Below are positions 1-9,406 of a DNA stretch of 64,000 nucleotides, in pieces. Each line of letters starts with the position of its first letter. The first letter of the stretch is position 1. Position numbers and translations under genes: made by a program. The DNA is from JBBQFC01 sp038321615 (GTDB taxonomy: Bacteria; Bacteroidota; Bacteroidia; Flavobacteriales_D; Cryomorphaceae). The stretch covers positions 1 through 64,000 of the forward strand of contig JBBQFC010000001.1 in the NCBI GenBank assembly GCA_038321615.1, read 5' to 3'. Under the pieces are notes generated by a model. It did not search any database. It had not been told where the DNA came from and worked only from the letters and a program-made list of their open reading frames with translations.

Positions 1-784
1 AGGTGGTTCCTTTATTTTCTAAACTTACATTATTACAATTATCAAAACTACTTCCGAAACAGATTTGAATTTCCAAATCACTACTTCGGTATTTTAGAAG
101 TACGTATGAATCGGGTGAGAAAGTATATTTCAAGCTGTCGTCGAGCGAAAAAACAAAGTTCTCCAAGGCCTCTTTTTTCGACCTGCGATATATCACCAAT
201 TCTTTTGTGAATTCAGCCCTGTTCGCCAGAGCTTCAGCATTTGGATGAAGAGCTAATCCGGTCGATGGATCAATCCTATATCTCACCTTCTGAGATTTGG
301 CTTTCGAGAGTTGCGCTGCCGCATAAATTGCCCCACCAATAACTCCACCCAGAACTCCTGCTGCCATAGCCCCTGAATCTTCGATTTTGTCGTACCCATA
401 AAAAATTAATTCATCATCTTCCACATCCACTTCAAAATATTCGATCTCATTAAAAACATAAGCTTTCTCTCCATCGGAAAAGCCCCACACCTTCTTCACC
501 TTTTTTGAGCCAGCAGCATAACGAGGTGTTAAGGAAAAAGTCCCTTGCCAAATTTCTTTGTCCCTGGGAACGATGTTCACCAAAAAAGAATCGACAATTG
601 AAGGTTCGTTACTGAGAAAGTCGCCGAAATTCGCGTAGACGCCCCTTTTTAATGTTCCTTTCTCGAGCGCCAGCTTTATCTCGGCGTTCGAATCAAATTT
701 TTCTTGGCCAAATGAAGCCGTGACTGCAAGGCTAAGGAGAATGGTTAGGACTGCTCCTGCCACATGGCGACATGAAAATTTCAT
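1..784 (-). CDS. Exported protein of unknown function (3' end cut by window edge)
   Basis: An open frame runs without a stop from an ATG at 784 to the left edge, 261 codons, so the C-terminus is missing. The first ~24 residues look like a Sec signal peptide ending near TASFGQ. Residues ~145-165 form a glycine-rich hydrophobic stretch (GAMAAGVLGGVIGGAIY) of the glycine-zipper kind that can insert in a membrane. The rest is charged with no motif I recognise. An in-frame ATG at 820 is possible, but the 784 start has GGAG just upstream and places the signal peptide at the N-terminus. No function can be assigned. Confidence 0.7.
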   Translation of the reverse strand, partial: MKFSCRHVAGAVLTILLSLAVTASFGQEKFDSNAEIKLALEKGTLKRGVYANFGDFLSNEPSIVDSFLVNIVPRDKEIWQGTFSLTPRYAAGSKKVKKVWGFSDGEKAYVFNEIEYFEVDVEDDELIFYGYDKIEDSGAMAAGVLGGVIGGAIYAAAQLSKAKSQKVRYRIDPSTGLALHPNAEALANRAEFTKELVIYRRSKKEALENFVFSLDDSLKYTFSPDSYVLLKYRSSDLEIQICFGSSFDNCNNVSLENKGTT

Positions 785-863
785 ATGCTCCGCTAATCGA
801 TGGAAAAGTACAATCTTCATTTTCACGATTTCAATTTCTTCAATTTTGCGCATTTGAATACAA

Positions 864-2207
864 TTAATCTTTAAGAAACGTTATACCCTTTACCTCTTTA
901 TCTGTAGTAACCTTCATCATATAAACTCCCGTCACCCAAGCGCTTGTTTCTAAAACAATTAGGTTGTTGGGCGACCTAAAAAATGCAATTTCCTTCCCTG
1001 TGATATCGTACACAGTAATGATCCGCGAAGCATCTGCCGACTCGAATTGCACGTTTAATTGGTCGCGCGCGGGAATTGGGAAAAGCTTCACTTCTTGCTT
1101 CGAAAGATCGCTTGAAACCGAAAGCGCCGAAGGCTGATAAACGCGTATATAGTCTACATCCATATTCGCTGGAAAAACGGTAGTACCATCAGGGTTTCCC
1201 GGCCAATTGCCACCTACAGCAATATTGAGTATGAAGAAAAAATCGCGTTGAAATATGGGAATACTGTTATCGGATGCTGTAAAGGTTCGAGTCCAAAAAG
1301 GAATGTCGTCGATTGTGAAAGTTATACTCGACTCATCCCAAATTGCGCCATAAGTATGAAACACGTTGCGCTCGTAAGGAATAGAATTTGTACGGTACGT
1401 ATGTCCTCCATTTTGCCAATGAATCGCCGAATTGGTGAGTGGTTCATTGTTTACATGCTCCATAATGTCGATCTCGCCGCAATCAGGCCAACTTACAGAT
1501 TCAAAATTAGCGCCCAACATCCAAAATGCTGGCCAAATTCCTTGACCAGTTGGAACTTTAATTCGGCCTTCGATCTTGCCGTACTTCAACTCCACCTTGT
1601 TATTGGTTATTATTCGAGCAGACGTGTAGTTTCCAGGCGAATTTTGACGAGCACTAATAGTTAGCATTCCATCAGCTACCGAGAGATTGCCGGGATGCGA
1701 TGTATAGTTTTGGAGCTCATTATTGCCCCAACCGCTCGCTCCAAACTCATGCGTCCATGTGTTCAAATCAAGCGAGGTACCATCGAATTCATCCGACCAG
1801 GAAAGCTCCCAAATATCGGTATCCGGTGCTAGACAATTTGTGCAAAGTCCCCAACAAACTGGTGTCATCGTCGCATTTCCCTGCGCGTTGTATTGCCGGT
1901 TTACAAAGGGGCCGTCGAATGCCACACAGCCGGAAGCAGATGTCAGATTTTCTTGGCCTGCCCAATTGCCAAAGCTGAATTTATACTGAATGGATCCATC
2001 TGGAATAGTAACCGTCGCTGACCAAATGCCGTCACCATCCGAATCGGACATCAGGTTGCAATTGCCACACCAGTTGTTGAAAGTTCCGCTCACCGCAAGA
2101 CCGCTGAAACCGGAGTAGCCGTTCATATTTACTTGAAAGGTAACCGTGGCCGCAAAACTGGTCATCGCGAAATTGGCTAAAGCAAAGGACAAAATTTTCT
2201 TCATCAT
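864..2207 (-). CDS. GH16 family beta-glucanase (laminarinase-like), T9SS-secreted
   Basis: 447 residues. A signal peptide (1-19) is followed by a ~100-residue beta-sandwich resembling the glycogen-binding/CBM48-like E-set fold (FNNW...GDGIW pattern), then a GH16 jelly-roll domain at ~130-360. The catalytic signature EIDIMEH is at 245-251, giving nucleophile E245 and acid/base E250. Residues ~375-447 are a type A T9SS sorting domain (LFPIPARDQLNV, YDITGKE), so the enzyme should be exported through the outer membrane and its tail cleaved. GH16 enzymes of this kind cut beta-1,3 or mixed-linkage glucans; laminarin is the likeliest substrate, but that is inference. A second Met follows the first, so the start could be one codon later. 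Confidence 0.9.
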   Translation of the reverse strand: MMKKILSFALANFAMTSFAATVTFQVNMNGYSGFSGLAVSGTFNNWCGNCNLMSDSDGDGIWSATVTIPDGSIQYKFSFGNWAGQENLTSASGCVAFDGPFVNRQYNAQGNATMTPVCWGLCTNCLAPDTDIWELSWSDEFDGTSLDLNTWTHEFGASGWGNNELQNYTSHPGNLSVADGMLTISARQNSPGNYTSARIITNNKVELKYGKIEGRIKVPTGQGIWPAFWMLGANFESVSWPDCGEIDIMEHVNNEPLTNSAIHWQNGGHTYRTNSIPYERNVFHTYGAIWDESSITFTIDDIPFWTRTFTASDNSIPIFQRDFFFILNIAVGGNWPGNPDGTTVFPANMDVDYIRVYQPSALSVSSDLSKQEVKLFPIPARDQLNVQFESADASRIITVYDITGKEIAFFRSPNNLIVLETSAWVTGVYMMKVTTDKEVKGITFLKD

Positions 2208-2580
2208 CTCATCGTTTCTTGAAGCTGCAATTTAAGTATAGAAAAGGTAAAGAGCCAAATAAGAACGCTAACAATTTTCTCAAAACCCCTTTTTATGTGG
2301 CATGTTTGAATCCCTGTCCGCGCAGAAATATGTAGGATGATGTACGAAAGGGAAGACTTTTTTTGATAAAAGCCCTGCCGATTCGACCTTTCCAATTTTA
2401 ATGGATGGAGAATACTACTCAGGCTTATGGATAAACTCGTTAAATTAGCTTGCGACTTAGCTCCTTAAGAATTCAATTATCCCGGGTTTTATAAAACCAT
2501 TTATTCGCCAATCTCCAATTATCCTAAATTGGATATCTGGGGTTTTTATTAAATTTATCGCATATCCAACATTTTTAACC
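2208..2580. promoter_or_regulatory. Divergent AT-rich intergenic region between GH16 and giant surface protein
   Basis: This 373-base gap separates two divergent T9SS cargo genes and must hold both promoters. I see a 14-base perfect palindrome GGTTTTATAAAACC at 2485-2498 and a smaller inverted repeat CCAATT/AATTGG at 2514-2531. No convincing TAnnTTTG box is visible; the nearest match for the rightward gene is TAAATTTA, about 35 bases before its ATG. A short minus-strand frame (2204-2395) has no recognisable content and I leave it out. The palindrome is a possible operator, not demonstrated. Confidence 0.4.
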
Positions 2581-5500
2581 ATGACTAATTGCAGGCTAAA
2601 ATCTAATGCGAGAGCGCTACTTCTTTCTTCTCTCTCCTTTTTAGTTATTCCATCTCTTACGGCTCACGAAGGAGATCCTGTCTTTGTGCCAAATCTCGGT
2701 CAATGGGATGGTGATTTTTCGCATCGAATGACGATTGGAGACTTGGTTATTTTTGCGGATGACGAAGGATTCACGTACCTCATTCAGGAATCGGTGCCTC
2801 ATAACATAGATGGCACCGGATTTAGTGATTTACCCCTTTATCGTAATGCACACGTGTTAAAGTTGCGCTTTCACAATGGAAATTCAATTGCATACAATGG
2901 AAAAGATGCACAAAAAGCCTACCACAATTATTATTTGGGATCAGATCAAAAACGGTGGAAGCCAAAAGTTCCGCTATATAGCCAACTACGCTCGACGGAA
3001 GTTTATCCGGGCATTCATATAGAAGCATCTTCAAAATGGAGTAAGTTCAAATACGATTTCGTAGTGGCTCCAGGGGCTGATCCTGCAATTGTAGAATTTT
3101 TTTACGAAGGAGCCGATAAAGTATCAATGACAGGCGATCAGCTTACCATAGAAACTAGCCTTGGCGAAATTTTCGAATCTATGCCCTTGGCATATCAAAT
3201 CATCAATGGCCAACAGGTGGAAATCCAGAGTAAATATATCCGGACAAAAAATGGCTTTGGCTTTAGCTTCCCACTGGGATATGATACCTCTTTACCCCTG
3301 ATCATTGATCCAATTTTAGTAGCATCTACGCTTACCGGCACAAGTTCCGGAATGAATTTTGGCCACGGAGCAGCTTATGATATTGCCGGAAATATCTACA
3401 CCCACGGAATTTCATTTGATTCAAACTACCCTGTTACGGCTGGAGCCGTGCAAGTTTCCTATGGTGGAGGGAGTATTGATGCGTGTATCAGTAAGCTCGT
3501 GCCCGACGGTAGCGCATTGATATTTGCAAGTTTTGTTGGCGGAAATGAAGGAGATCATCCCCACAGCATCGTATCCAATCTGAACAATGAACTCTATGTG
3601 ATGGGTTCAACTACTTCCTCCAATTTGCCTACAACGCCCAATGCCTTTCAATCCAATTATGGTGGCCAGGAAGACATTTTTATAAGCGGCTTCTCTGCAG
3701 ACGGCACATCGCTGATAGGTTCCACCTACATGGGAGGTTCTGGAGGCGACGGCTTTAATAATTCCGGCGGATTCGGATATAGTGGAAGAAGAGGTGAGAT
3801 AATTGCAGATATCAACGGAAATATATATGTCGCCAATTGCTCCCAATCCGTAGATTTCCCGACTACCACAGGTGCCTTTCAAACCGTAAAAAGCGGAGGA
3901 CAGGACGGGGTTATTTTCAAGCTTTCGCCAAATCTATCCATTCTGGAATGGTCATCTTTTATTGGTTCTTCCGGCGGAGATATGGCCTTTGGTGTGCGTG
4001 TGAAGGACAATTTCGATGTGGTAATCACCGGTGGAATCTCTACTAGCAGTCCAGGCGGTCCTACTGGTTTTCCGCTCACCAGCGGAGCCTACAGCTCTAC
4101 GTGGTCAGGCGGCGGTGGCGACGCTTTTGTTTCCATTATTAGTCCCGATGGCGCTAATGTAAATCAGTCCACCTATCTGGGTTCATCTGGGAATGATGCA
4201 GGTCTATTTCTCGACCTCGATAGCAATGAAGACATATGGATTTACATGGCGAGCGAAGGTCAATGGACTACTACTCCCGGAGTATGGGGTACAGGGCAGG
4301 GAAATATTCTGGTTCATAAGATGAGCGGCGACCTTTCGGAAAAACTCGTAACGTCGTATCTCAGTACGTCTCAACAAGCCAGCGGGAATCCGGTGGCGTT
4401 TATGGTCGATTTATGCAACAACATTTATATTTCTGCCTTTGGGGTTGGCAACACTTTCGTTGCTTCGCCCGATGCAATAATATCGAGCGGTGGCTTTTAC
4501 GTAGGCGTATTCGAACCCGACATGACCGATTTTGTATATGGAACCTATTACACGGGTAACCACGTGGATGGTGGCACCAGTAGATTTGACCGAAAAGGTA
4601 TTGTTTATCAAGGCGTATGTTCTGGAGGTGGCTTCAATACCACCAGCAACGCTTTCGCTACCAATCAATTTGGAAGCTGGGATGTTGGTATATTTAAAAT
4701 TGATTTCGAAATAGAATCAGTAATTGCAGCTGCCACGGCAGCCGGACAATTATCAGGCTGTGCGCCGCACACTGTCCAGTTCCAAAATTACAGCGAAGGC
4801 CAAACTTTTTCTTGGACATTTGGTGATGGTGCGACAAGTGAAGAGTTTGAGCCCAGCCATATTTTTACCGCTCCTGGCGAATACCTTGTGCAGTTAGTGG
4901 TTTTCGATCCTGAATCGTGCAACCTAAGAGACACCGCACTTATCCCATTTATTATATACCCAGAAGTAGATTTTGAAGCTTCTTTTGAATACCAAGTAGA
5001 CTGCGAAACGCTAGAAATTTTATTTACCAACACATCTGTTGGCCCTGGCGACGAAGTGTATCAATGGAGTTTAGGAGATGGGACACTTACAAATGAAGAA
5101 AATCCAGTACATACATATGACCAGACGGGGAACTACTTGGTAGTCCTTACATCGACAAGTGCGGCTTGCAATCAATCGCAAGTAGCAGAAGAAATCATCG
5201 ACGTCTCCCCTTTTGTCACAAGTCAATTTGTTCTCACTGTTGTCGATTTTTGCGATTCGTTCACGGTAGGGGTGATAAATCAAACCAATAATGCCGACAC
5301 ATATAATTGGAATATGGGTGATGGAACATTTTTAAATTCGAATGAAAATTTTGAATACACCTATTCAACGGGGGGAACTCAAACCATAGAGCTTATTGCC
5401 TTTGGCAAAGGAACGTGTAATGAAAGCGACACGTTAATCTTACAAATAGAATTTCCTGAGCCACCGATTCTAAATCCAGAAATAACTATCTCACAAATAG

Positions 5501-6435
5501 GAAGTTGCAATCAATTAGAATTTTTGGCAAGCGTAAACCCCAACGGACCGGTAGATTCCATACAATGGTATTTAAATGGCATCCCCACCAGCCTTGACCT
5601 GATTTATGAAGGCCAGGCTACCATTCCAGGGGCGTACCTTGTACAAGTAGAAATATCGGACCCGGTATGTCAAAATGTTTTCACGGCAAATGCGACCGTT
5701 GAGTTGGTTTCCACCTTGGGTATTGAGTTTCCGCCTTCAGTGGTCATTTGCCACTACGAAGATGGAGTGGAACTCGACGCAACGAGTATTTATGATGATG
5801 CTACCTATTTATGGAACGGCGGTCTATCTCAGGAGCCCGTTATCTTTGTAACGGAAAGCGGAGAATATGAAATCGTGGCTTCCTACCGCGGATGCGTCGA
5901 AAGCGACGTGGTTAATATATCTCAAGGTGTTCAATTACCCCTCTTTTTTATCGATTCCATTTGTACAGGCGTACCAACAGAGATTAATTTCAATGACGAA
6001 TTTGAAATCATTGAAAACGTTAGTTGGGACAACGGCCAGGAAGGCTTTGTCTTTCTTGCGTCCGAGCCTGGTTATTACCCGTTTGTAGCGACCGATATAT
6101 TGGGTTGCAATCAGAATGACAGCCTCTTGGTAAATCCACTTGACGACGACCCAAACTTGGAGATACCAAACGTTTTTACTCCAAATGGTGATGGGCGGAA
6201 CGATGAGTTCAGGATAAATGGAGAACCTCTGGACTATTTCAACTTAACCATCATTGATCGATGGGGCCGAAGTGTTTTTGAAACCGACCAAGTTTACCAA
6301 AGTTGGGATGGCATTTATACGGAAGGATCAGGGGAAAAAGCATCGAACGGTTCTTTCGTGTACATTTTAAAATACCGTGATCAGTGTGCGCAATCTACAA
6401 TGATCAAAACAGGATATATCACACTGCTCGAATAG
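2581..6435 (+). CDS. Giant surface protein: beta-propeller repeats, PKD domains and gliding/T9SS type B sorting domain
   Basis: 1284 residues with an N-terminal signal peptide (to about SLTAHE). Residues ~30-240 match the conserved N-terminal module found before SBBP repeats in Bacteroidota surface proteins (FVPNLGQWDGDF opening). Residues ~250-690 contain repeated beta-propeller blades (SBBP-like; recurring FPTT..AFQ and STYLGGSGGD patterns). PKD-like domains follow (FGDGATSEEFEPSHIF, LGDGTLTNEENPVHTY, MGDGTFLNSNENFEYTY). The last ~85 residues are the gliding-motility C-terminal domain (IPNVFTPNGDGRNDEF, DRWGRSVFE), a type B T9SS signal. The protein is expected on the cell surface, as an adhesin or scaffold. 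Its ligand is unknown. Confidence 0.88.
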   Translation: MTNCRLKSNARALLLSSLSFLVIPSLTAHEGDPVFVPNLGQWDGDFSHRMTIGDLVIFADDEGFTYLIQESVPHNIDGTGFSDLPLYRNAHVLKLRFHNGNSIAYNGKDAQKAYHNYYLGSDQKRWKPKVPLYSQLRSTEVYPGIHIEASSKWSKFKYDFVVAPGADPAIVEFFYEGADKVSMTGDQLTIETSLGEIFESMPLAYQIINGQQVEIQSKYIRTKNGFGFSFPLGYDTSLPLIIDPILVASTLTGTSSGMNFGHGAAYDIAGNIYTHGISFDSNYPVTAGAVQVSYGGGSIDACISKLVPDGSALIFASFVGGNEGDHPHSIVSNLNNELYVMGSTTSSNLPTTPNAFQSNYGGQEDIFISGFSADGTSLIGSTYMGGSGGDGFNNSGGFGYSGRRGEIIADINGNIYVANCSQSVDFPTTTGAFQTVKSGGQDGVIFKLSPNLSILEWSSFIGSSGGDMAFGVRVKDNFDVVITGGISTSSPGGPTGFPLTSGAYSSTWSGGGGDAFVSIISPDGANVNQSTYLGSSGNDAGLFLDLDSNEDIWIYMASEGQWTTTPGVWGTGQGNILVHKMSGDLSEKLVTSYLSTSQQASGNPVAFMVDLCNNIYISAFGVGNTFVASPDAIISSGGFYVGVFEPDMTDFVYGTYYTGNHVDGGTSRFDRKGIVYQGVCSGGGFNTTSNAFATNQFGSWDVGIFKIDFEIESVIAAATAAGQLSGCAPHTVQFQNYSEGQTFSWTFGDGATSEEFEPSHIFTAPGEYLVQLVVFDPESCNLRDTALIPFIIYPEVDFEASFEYQVDCETLEILFTNTSVGPGDEVYQWSLGDGTLTNEENPVHTYDQTGNYLVVLTSTSAACNQSQVAEEIIDVSPFVTSQFVLTVVDFCDSFTVGVINQTNNADTYNWNMGDGTFLNSNENFEYTYSTGGTQTIELIAFGKGTCNESDTLILQIEFPEPPILNPEITISQIGSCNQLEFLASVNPNGPVDSIQWYLNGIPTSLDLIYEGQATIPGAYLVQVEISDPVCQNVFTANATVELVSTLGIEFPPSVVICHYEDGVELDATSIYDDATYLWNGGLSQEPVIFVTESGEYEIVASYRGCVESDVVNISQGVQLPLFFIDSICTGVPTEINFNDEFEIIENVSWDNGQEGFVFLASEPGYYPFVATDILGCNQNDSLLVNPLDDDPNLEIPNVFTPNGDGRNDEFRINGEPLDYFNLTIIDRWGRSVFETDQVYQSWDGIYTEGSGEKASNGSFVYILKYRDQCAQSTMIKTGYITLLE

Positions 6436-6448
6436 ACCGGGCTTTTAC

Positions 6449-7240
6449 CTATTTCATATTCCTCCAATCCGGTCTGACATAGTTCACTTTGGGCTTTTTA
6501 GACTCTTTGACAGGAAAGAAATATTTGAAATCGATCGAAAAGTAGTTACCATCCAGAACCCCATTTGAGAAGTAGGCGGGTGGGGTATTATCGCGGAAAT
6601 AATTGACCTGCGTAGAAAAGATGTCTCCGAAAGCCTGATGAATACCGCCGCCGACATAAAAAGAGCCATCTTCATCAGTACGGAATTCAACACCTACGGC
6701 TCCAAGCACTGCTCCGCGAATCCAATTGAGCTTAAACGCCTGCACATTATAATTACGTTCGATATCCATTACGTCGCTGGCAAAGAAATCGGCTGAAACA
6801 CCAAGCGCAACATTCATATAAATCTGCTTGCCCATCCGGATGTACACCAACCCTTTTATGGGCACTTCATATCCAATGATTCTGATTTCAGTAGATTCCT
6901 TAAAATCGACTGTTGCGTCGCGCACTTCGTATTCAAAACGCCTGCGCGTATAGTAGAGACCTGTTTCGATGTTCCAAAAATTGCTGAGCTTCACCCTCAC
7001 AACGCCGCCAAAACCGAAACCACCCTTATAGCGGTACACGGCTTCAAATTGATTACCGGGTTCGCGCAATACCACGGAATCCATCGTAAAAAAAGATAGG
7101 GGCACCAAGCCGCGCAGCTCGATGCCAGCGGTAACGGTTACCGGTTCGCGCCGATCATCACCGTTTTGAGCGTGCGCATTAAAAGAAACGGCTAAACAGC
7201 CGAAGAATAAAAAAGAAAGGAATGACTTATGTTCCAACAA
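6449..7240 (-). CDS. Outer-membrane beta-barrel protein, function unknown
   Basis: 263 residues with a signal peptide ending at about AHAQN. The remainder alternates hydrophobic and polar residues in strands joined by turns (FGFGGVVRVKLSNFWNIETGLYYTRRRFEY, FYVGGGIHQAFGD), typical of the small Bacteroidota beta-barrel (porin-like) families. The C-terminal strand ends FSIDFKYFF before a basic tail. It overlaps the end of the upstream M23 peptidase gene by 14 bases on the same strand, so the two are probably cotranscribed and may both act at the envelope. The 3' end faces the giant surface protein gene with only 13 bases between them. Confidence 0.75.
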   Translation of the reverse strand: MLEHKSFLSFLFFGCLAVSFNAHAQNGDDRREPVTVTAGIELRGLVPLSFFTMDSVVLREPGNQFEAVYRYKGGFGFGGVVRVKLSNFWNIETGLYYTRRRFEYEVRDATVDFKESTEIRIIGYEVPIKGLVYIRMGKQIYMNVALGVSADFFASDVMDIERNYNVQAFKLNWIRGAVLGAVGVEFRTDEDGSFYVGGGIHQAFGDIFSTQVNYFRDNTPPAYFSNGVLDGNYFSIDFKYFFPVKESKKPKVNYVRPDWRNMK

Positions 7241-8342
7241 TTAGCTTTTGACCCGCTCTCAGTCCCGACTTAGGATTGATGCCATTGAGGGTACAAATAT
7301 CGCTAACAGAAACCCCAAATTGGCCTGCAATTTTGTAAAGGTAGTCACCATTCTGTACTTCGTAGATTACTTGCCCCACTGGCGCTGCTGCGAGGAAAGC
7401 TCCGCTTCGAGCTAAATTAATGATCGGTGAGCGCAATTCATGGGTTCGGAAGTCGATAACCTGCGATGGTTTGATAGGAACCCCTTGAAAACGAATCTCG
7501 AAATGAAGGTGGCTACCAGTCGAATTTCCAGAACTACCCCCCAATCCCACTACGTCGCCGGCTTCTACTTCCTGCCCTGCCTTCACGCTGAAGCGATGCA
7601 GATGGGCATAAATGGTTTCCAATCCATTGTGATGGCGCACTACGACCACTCTTCCGAAGCCTTCGTAAAATTTGGCAACGCGTACCACGCCCGGAAAAGC
7701 TGAATGCACGGGATCCCAAACTTCGAGATCGATGTCGATGCCGTTGTGATTGCGGCCATACCGCCATCCAAAATTAGAAGTAACTACCCCTCGAAAGGGC
7801 GGGTAAAATCCACAGTTCTGTTGATCGTCGACAAGCAGCAATTGCAAGGTAGAATCGAAGGTCGCCAAGCTGTTTCGTATAGGATTTGGGACTGCTGTAT
7901 TCCAATCGTCGTAGAAACCGCTGGCGGGAAAAGGCGATGTGCCTTGTGGAGCAAAAGCAGCAAAACCATGCGGCGCCGTAAGCTCTTGATCAATGGCCGT
8001 AAGGTAAAGATTAACCGCATTCAGCGTGGGCTGCGGAACGTTGTTAGTATCAAAAATACTGTCTATGACGTTGCTGAGCGCATCGCTTTCATAAGCCGAG
8101 AGCATCCGGTAAATACTCAACTGATTGATAAGGGAAAGCGGCACCCGCTCCAAAAGTAGCAGCGAGTCGATCATCTGCGTGTAATCGGCGGGGCGATAGG
8201 CAATGGACGGCAGAAATTTCACTTCGGCGTCGTACACCACTACAGCCGAAGCCGTATCGCGGGACGTTTTTTCAGAATCTGGATCATTCGCAAAAAGCGA
8301 AATACTGCCGAAGAAGATGGCGATTAATAAGGTACCACGCAT
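7227..8342 (-). CDS. M23 family metallopeptidase with C-terminal LysM domain
   Basis: 371 residues from the ATG at 8342, which puts a signal peptide (GTLLIAIFFGSISLFAND) at the N-terminus; an upstream extension would begin with TTG at 8402 and hide the signal. The peptidase M23 domain lies at ~185-295, with the zinc ligands in HNGIDID (H199, D203) and HLHFE (H278, H280). A LysM repeat occupies ~326-370 (YEVQNGDYLYKIAGQFGVS). M23 enzymes cut peptide cross-links of peptidoglycan and LysM binds the glycan, so this is likely a cell-wall endopeptidase or a LytM-type regulator. The metal ligands look intact, which favours an active enzyme. Confidence 0.9.
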   Translation of the reverse strand: MRGTLLIAIFFGSISLFANDPDSEKTSRDTASAVVVYDAEVKFLPSIAYRPADYTQMIDSLLLLERVPLSLINQLSIYRMLSAYESDALSNVIDSIFDTNNVPQPTLNAVNLYLTAIDQELTAPHGFAAFAPQGTSPFPASGFYDDWNTAVPNPIRNSLATFDSTLQLLLVDDQQNCGFYPPFRGVVTSNFGWRYGRNHNGIDIDLEVWDPVHSAFPGVVRVAKFYEGFGRVVVVRHHNGLETIYAHLHRFSVKAGQEVEAGDVVGLGGSSGNSTGSHLHFEIRFQGVPIKPSQVIDFRTHELRSPIINLARSGAFLAAAPVGQVIYEVQNGDYLYKIAGQFGVSVSDICTLNGINPKSGLRAGQKLIVGT

Positions 8343-8398
8343 GGTGGGGAGTTTAAGGGTTGGTACGGGGCATACGGCAACCGCGTGGATAGTGTTTC

Positions 8399-8734
8399 TC
8401 AATGCGACAAAAAATAACCGGCCAAAGCCAGTAAACAGGCCAACAAGGTAAACAAAATGATAAAATTGGCGATCTTTCTCGTTCCTAAAAAAGGTTTCTG
8501 GAAGTGTTTACCCGTTTCGTCGTTCAGCTCCTTGGCCGTTTTTTCGTCGCGTTGGTGAACACCAAAAAGGTGGCGCTTTAGAATATTAGCGCTTTGTCCC
8601 CTTTCATATTCGATGCCTGCTTTGATGAGGAGCGCTTCAAAATAATTTGCAGGTTCCATGCCGATAAAGTAGAATACGATATAACCCCTTTGGACTCCGT
8701 GACGCTCGTAATTTGAATAATGGATTTCTCCCAT
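8399..8734 (-). CDS. Small membrane-anchored protein of unknown function
   Basis: 111 residues. The N-terminal ~85 residues are soluble and mixed in charge (YFEALLIKAGIEYERG pattern), followed by one hydrophobic segment at ~88-108 (NFIILFTLLACLLALAGYFL), so it is probably tail-anchored in the inner membrane. I do not recognise the family. It starts one base after the stop of the nitroreductase gene, which argues for cotranscription, and its end lies shortly before the M23 peptidase start. Confidence 0.65.
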   Translation of the reverse strand: MGEIHYSNYERHGVQRGYIVFYFIGMEPANYFEALLIKAGIEYERGQSANILKRHLFGVHQRDEKTAKELNDETGKHFQKPFLGTRKIANFIILFTLLACLLALAGYFLSH

Positions 8735-8735
8735 T

Positions 8736-9320
8736 TCACTCTACCCATTCGGTCACATATTCCAAGGGTTTTCGATGGCTTTCCGGCCATTCGACAGAAG
8801 GGTAACCCAAATAAATCAATCCCAAAACCTTGTCATCGGCTTTATAACCAAAAGCGGCAGTAGCACCTGGTTTGGACAAAAACCCGGGAGTTGACCAGAA
8901 TGCTCCTAAGCCATAAGCTGTAGCCGTAAGGAGTAAATTTTGAGCAGCGCATGCCACGGCTTCCACTTCTTCGATCTCCGGGATTTTTCCTTCTTCCGAT
9001 CGCGACATCACCAAAGCAATTAAAACCGATGTCTTGTCAATTCGATCCAGCATACGTCCCAGCGCTGCCGGGCTTTGCTTCTCTGCCGGAGTGTGGGTTT
9101 CGTAAAGGTTTTGAACGATGGCCTTCAGGCTTTCGCGGCCCGCACCGCTGTAAACTTTGAATCGCCATGGCTGAGTTTTACCATGAGTCGGCGCCCAAAT
9201 GGCATTGTTAATCATCCGTTCTACCATTTCGCGCTGCACTACGCGGTCGGTATATTGTTCGGGATATATGGTGCGGCGGGCGCGAATCACCGCGCTTACT
9301 TCACTTAAGTCAAATTTCAT
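8736..9320 (-). CDS. Nitroreductase family protein
   Basis: 194 residues from the ATG at 9320; an ATG 33 bases further upstream is also in frame, but family members usually begin close to the conserved RARRTIYPEQY segment, which favours 9320. The nitroreductase signature is clear: N-terminal FMN-phosphate binding RARRT, the NNAIWAPTHGKTQPWRF motif, and a C-terminal LGLIYLGYP with a basic tail. These FMN enzymes reduce nitro compounds or quinones using NAD(P)H, or act on other small electrophiles. The true substrate cannot be read from sequence. It is the first gene of a small minus-strand unit with the membrane-anchored protein downstream. Confidence 0.88.
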   Translation of the reverse strand: MKFDLSEVSAVIRARRTIYPEQYTDRVVQREMVERMINNAIWAPTHGKTQPWRFKVYSGAGRESLKAIVQNLYETHTPAEKQSPAALGRMLDRIDKTSVLIALVMSRSEEGKIPEIEEVEAVACAAQNLLLTATAYGLGAFWSTPGFLSKPGATAAFGYKADDKVLGLIYLGYPSVEWPESHRKPLEYVTEWVE

Positions 9321-9406
9321 AGAGATACATTGGTAGGGCAAATTTACATTCATTCGAACTGGCCTGACCGAAAAATTATTCCTTTTTGAATGCCGTTATT
9401 TGAGCC

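Noticed and set aside
2204..2395. Short minus-strand frame before the GH16 gene
   Set aside because: No recognisable content, and it occupies the expected promoter region.
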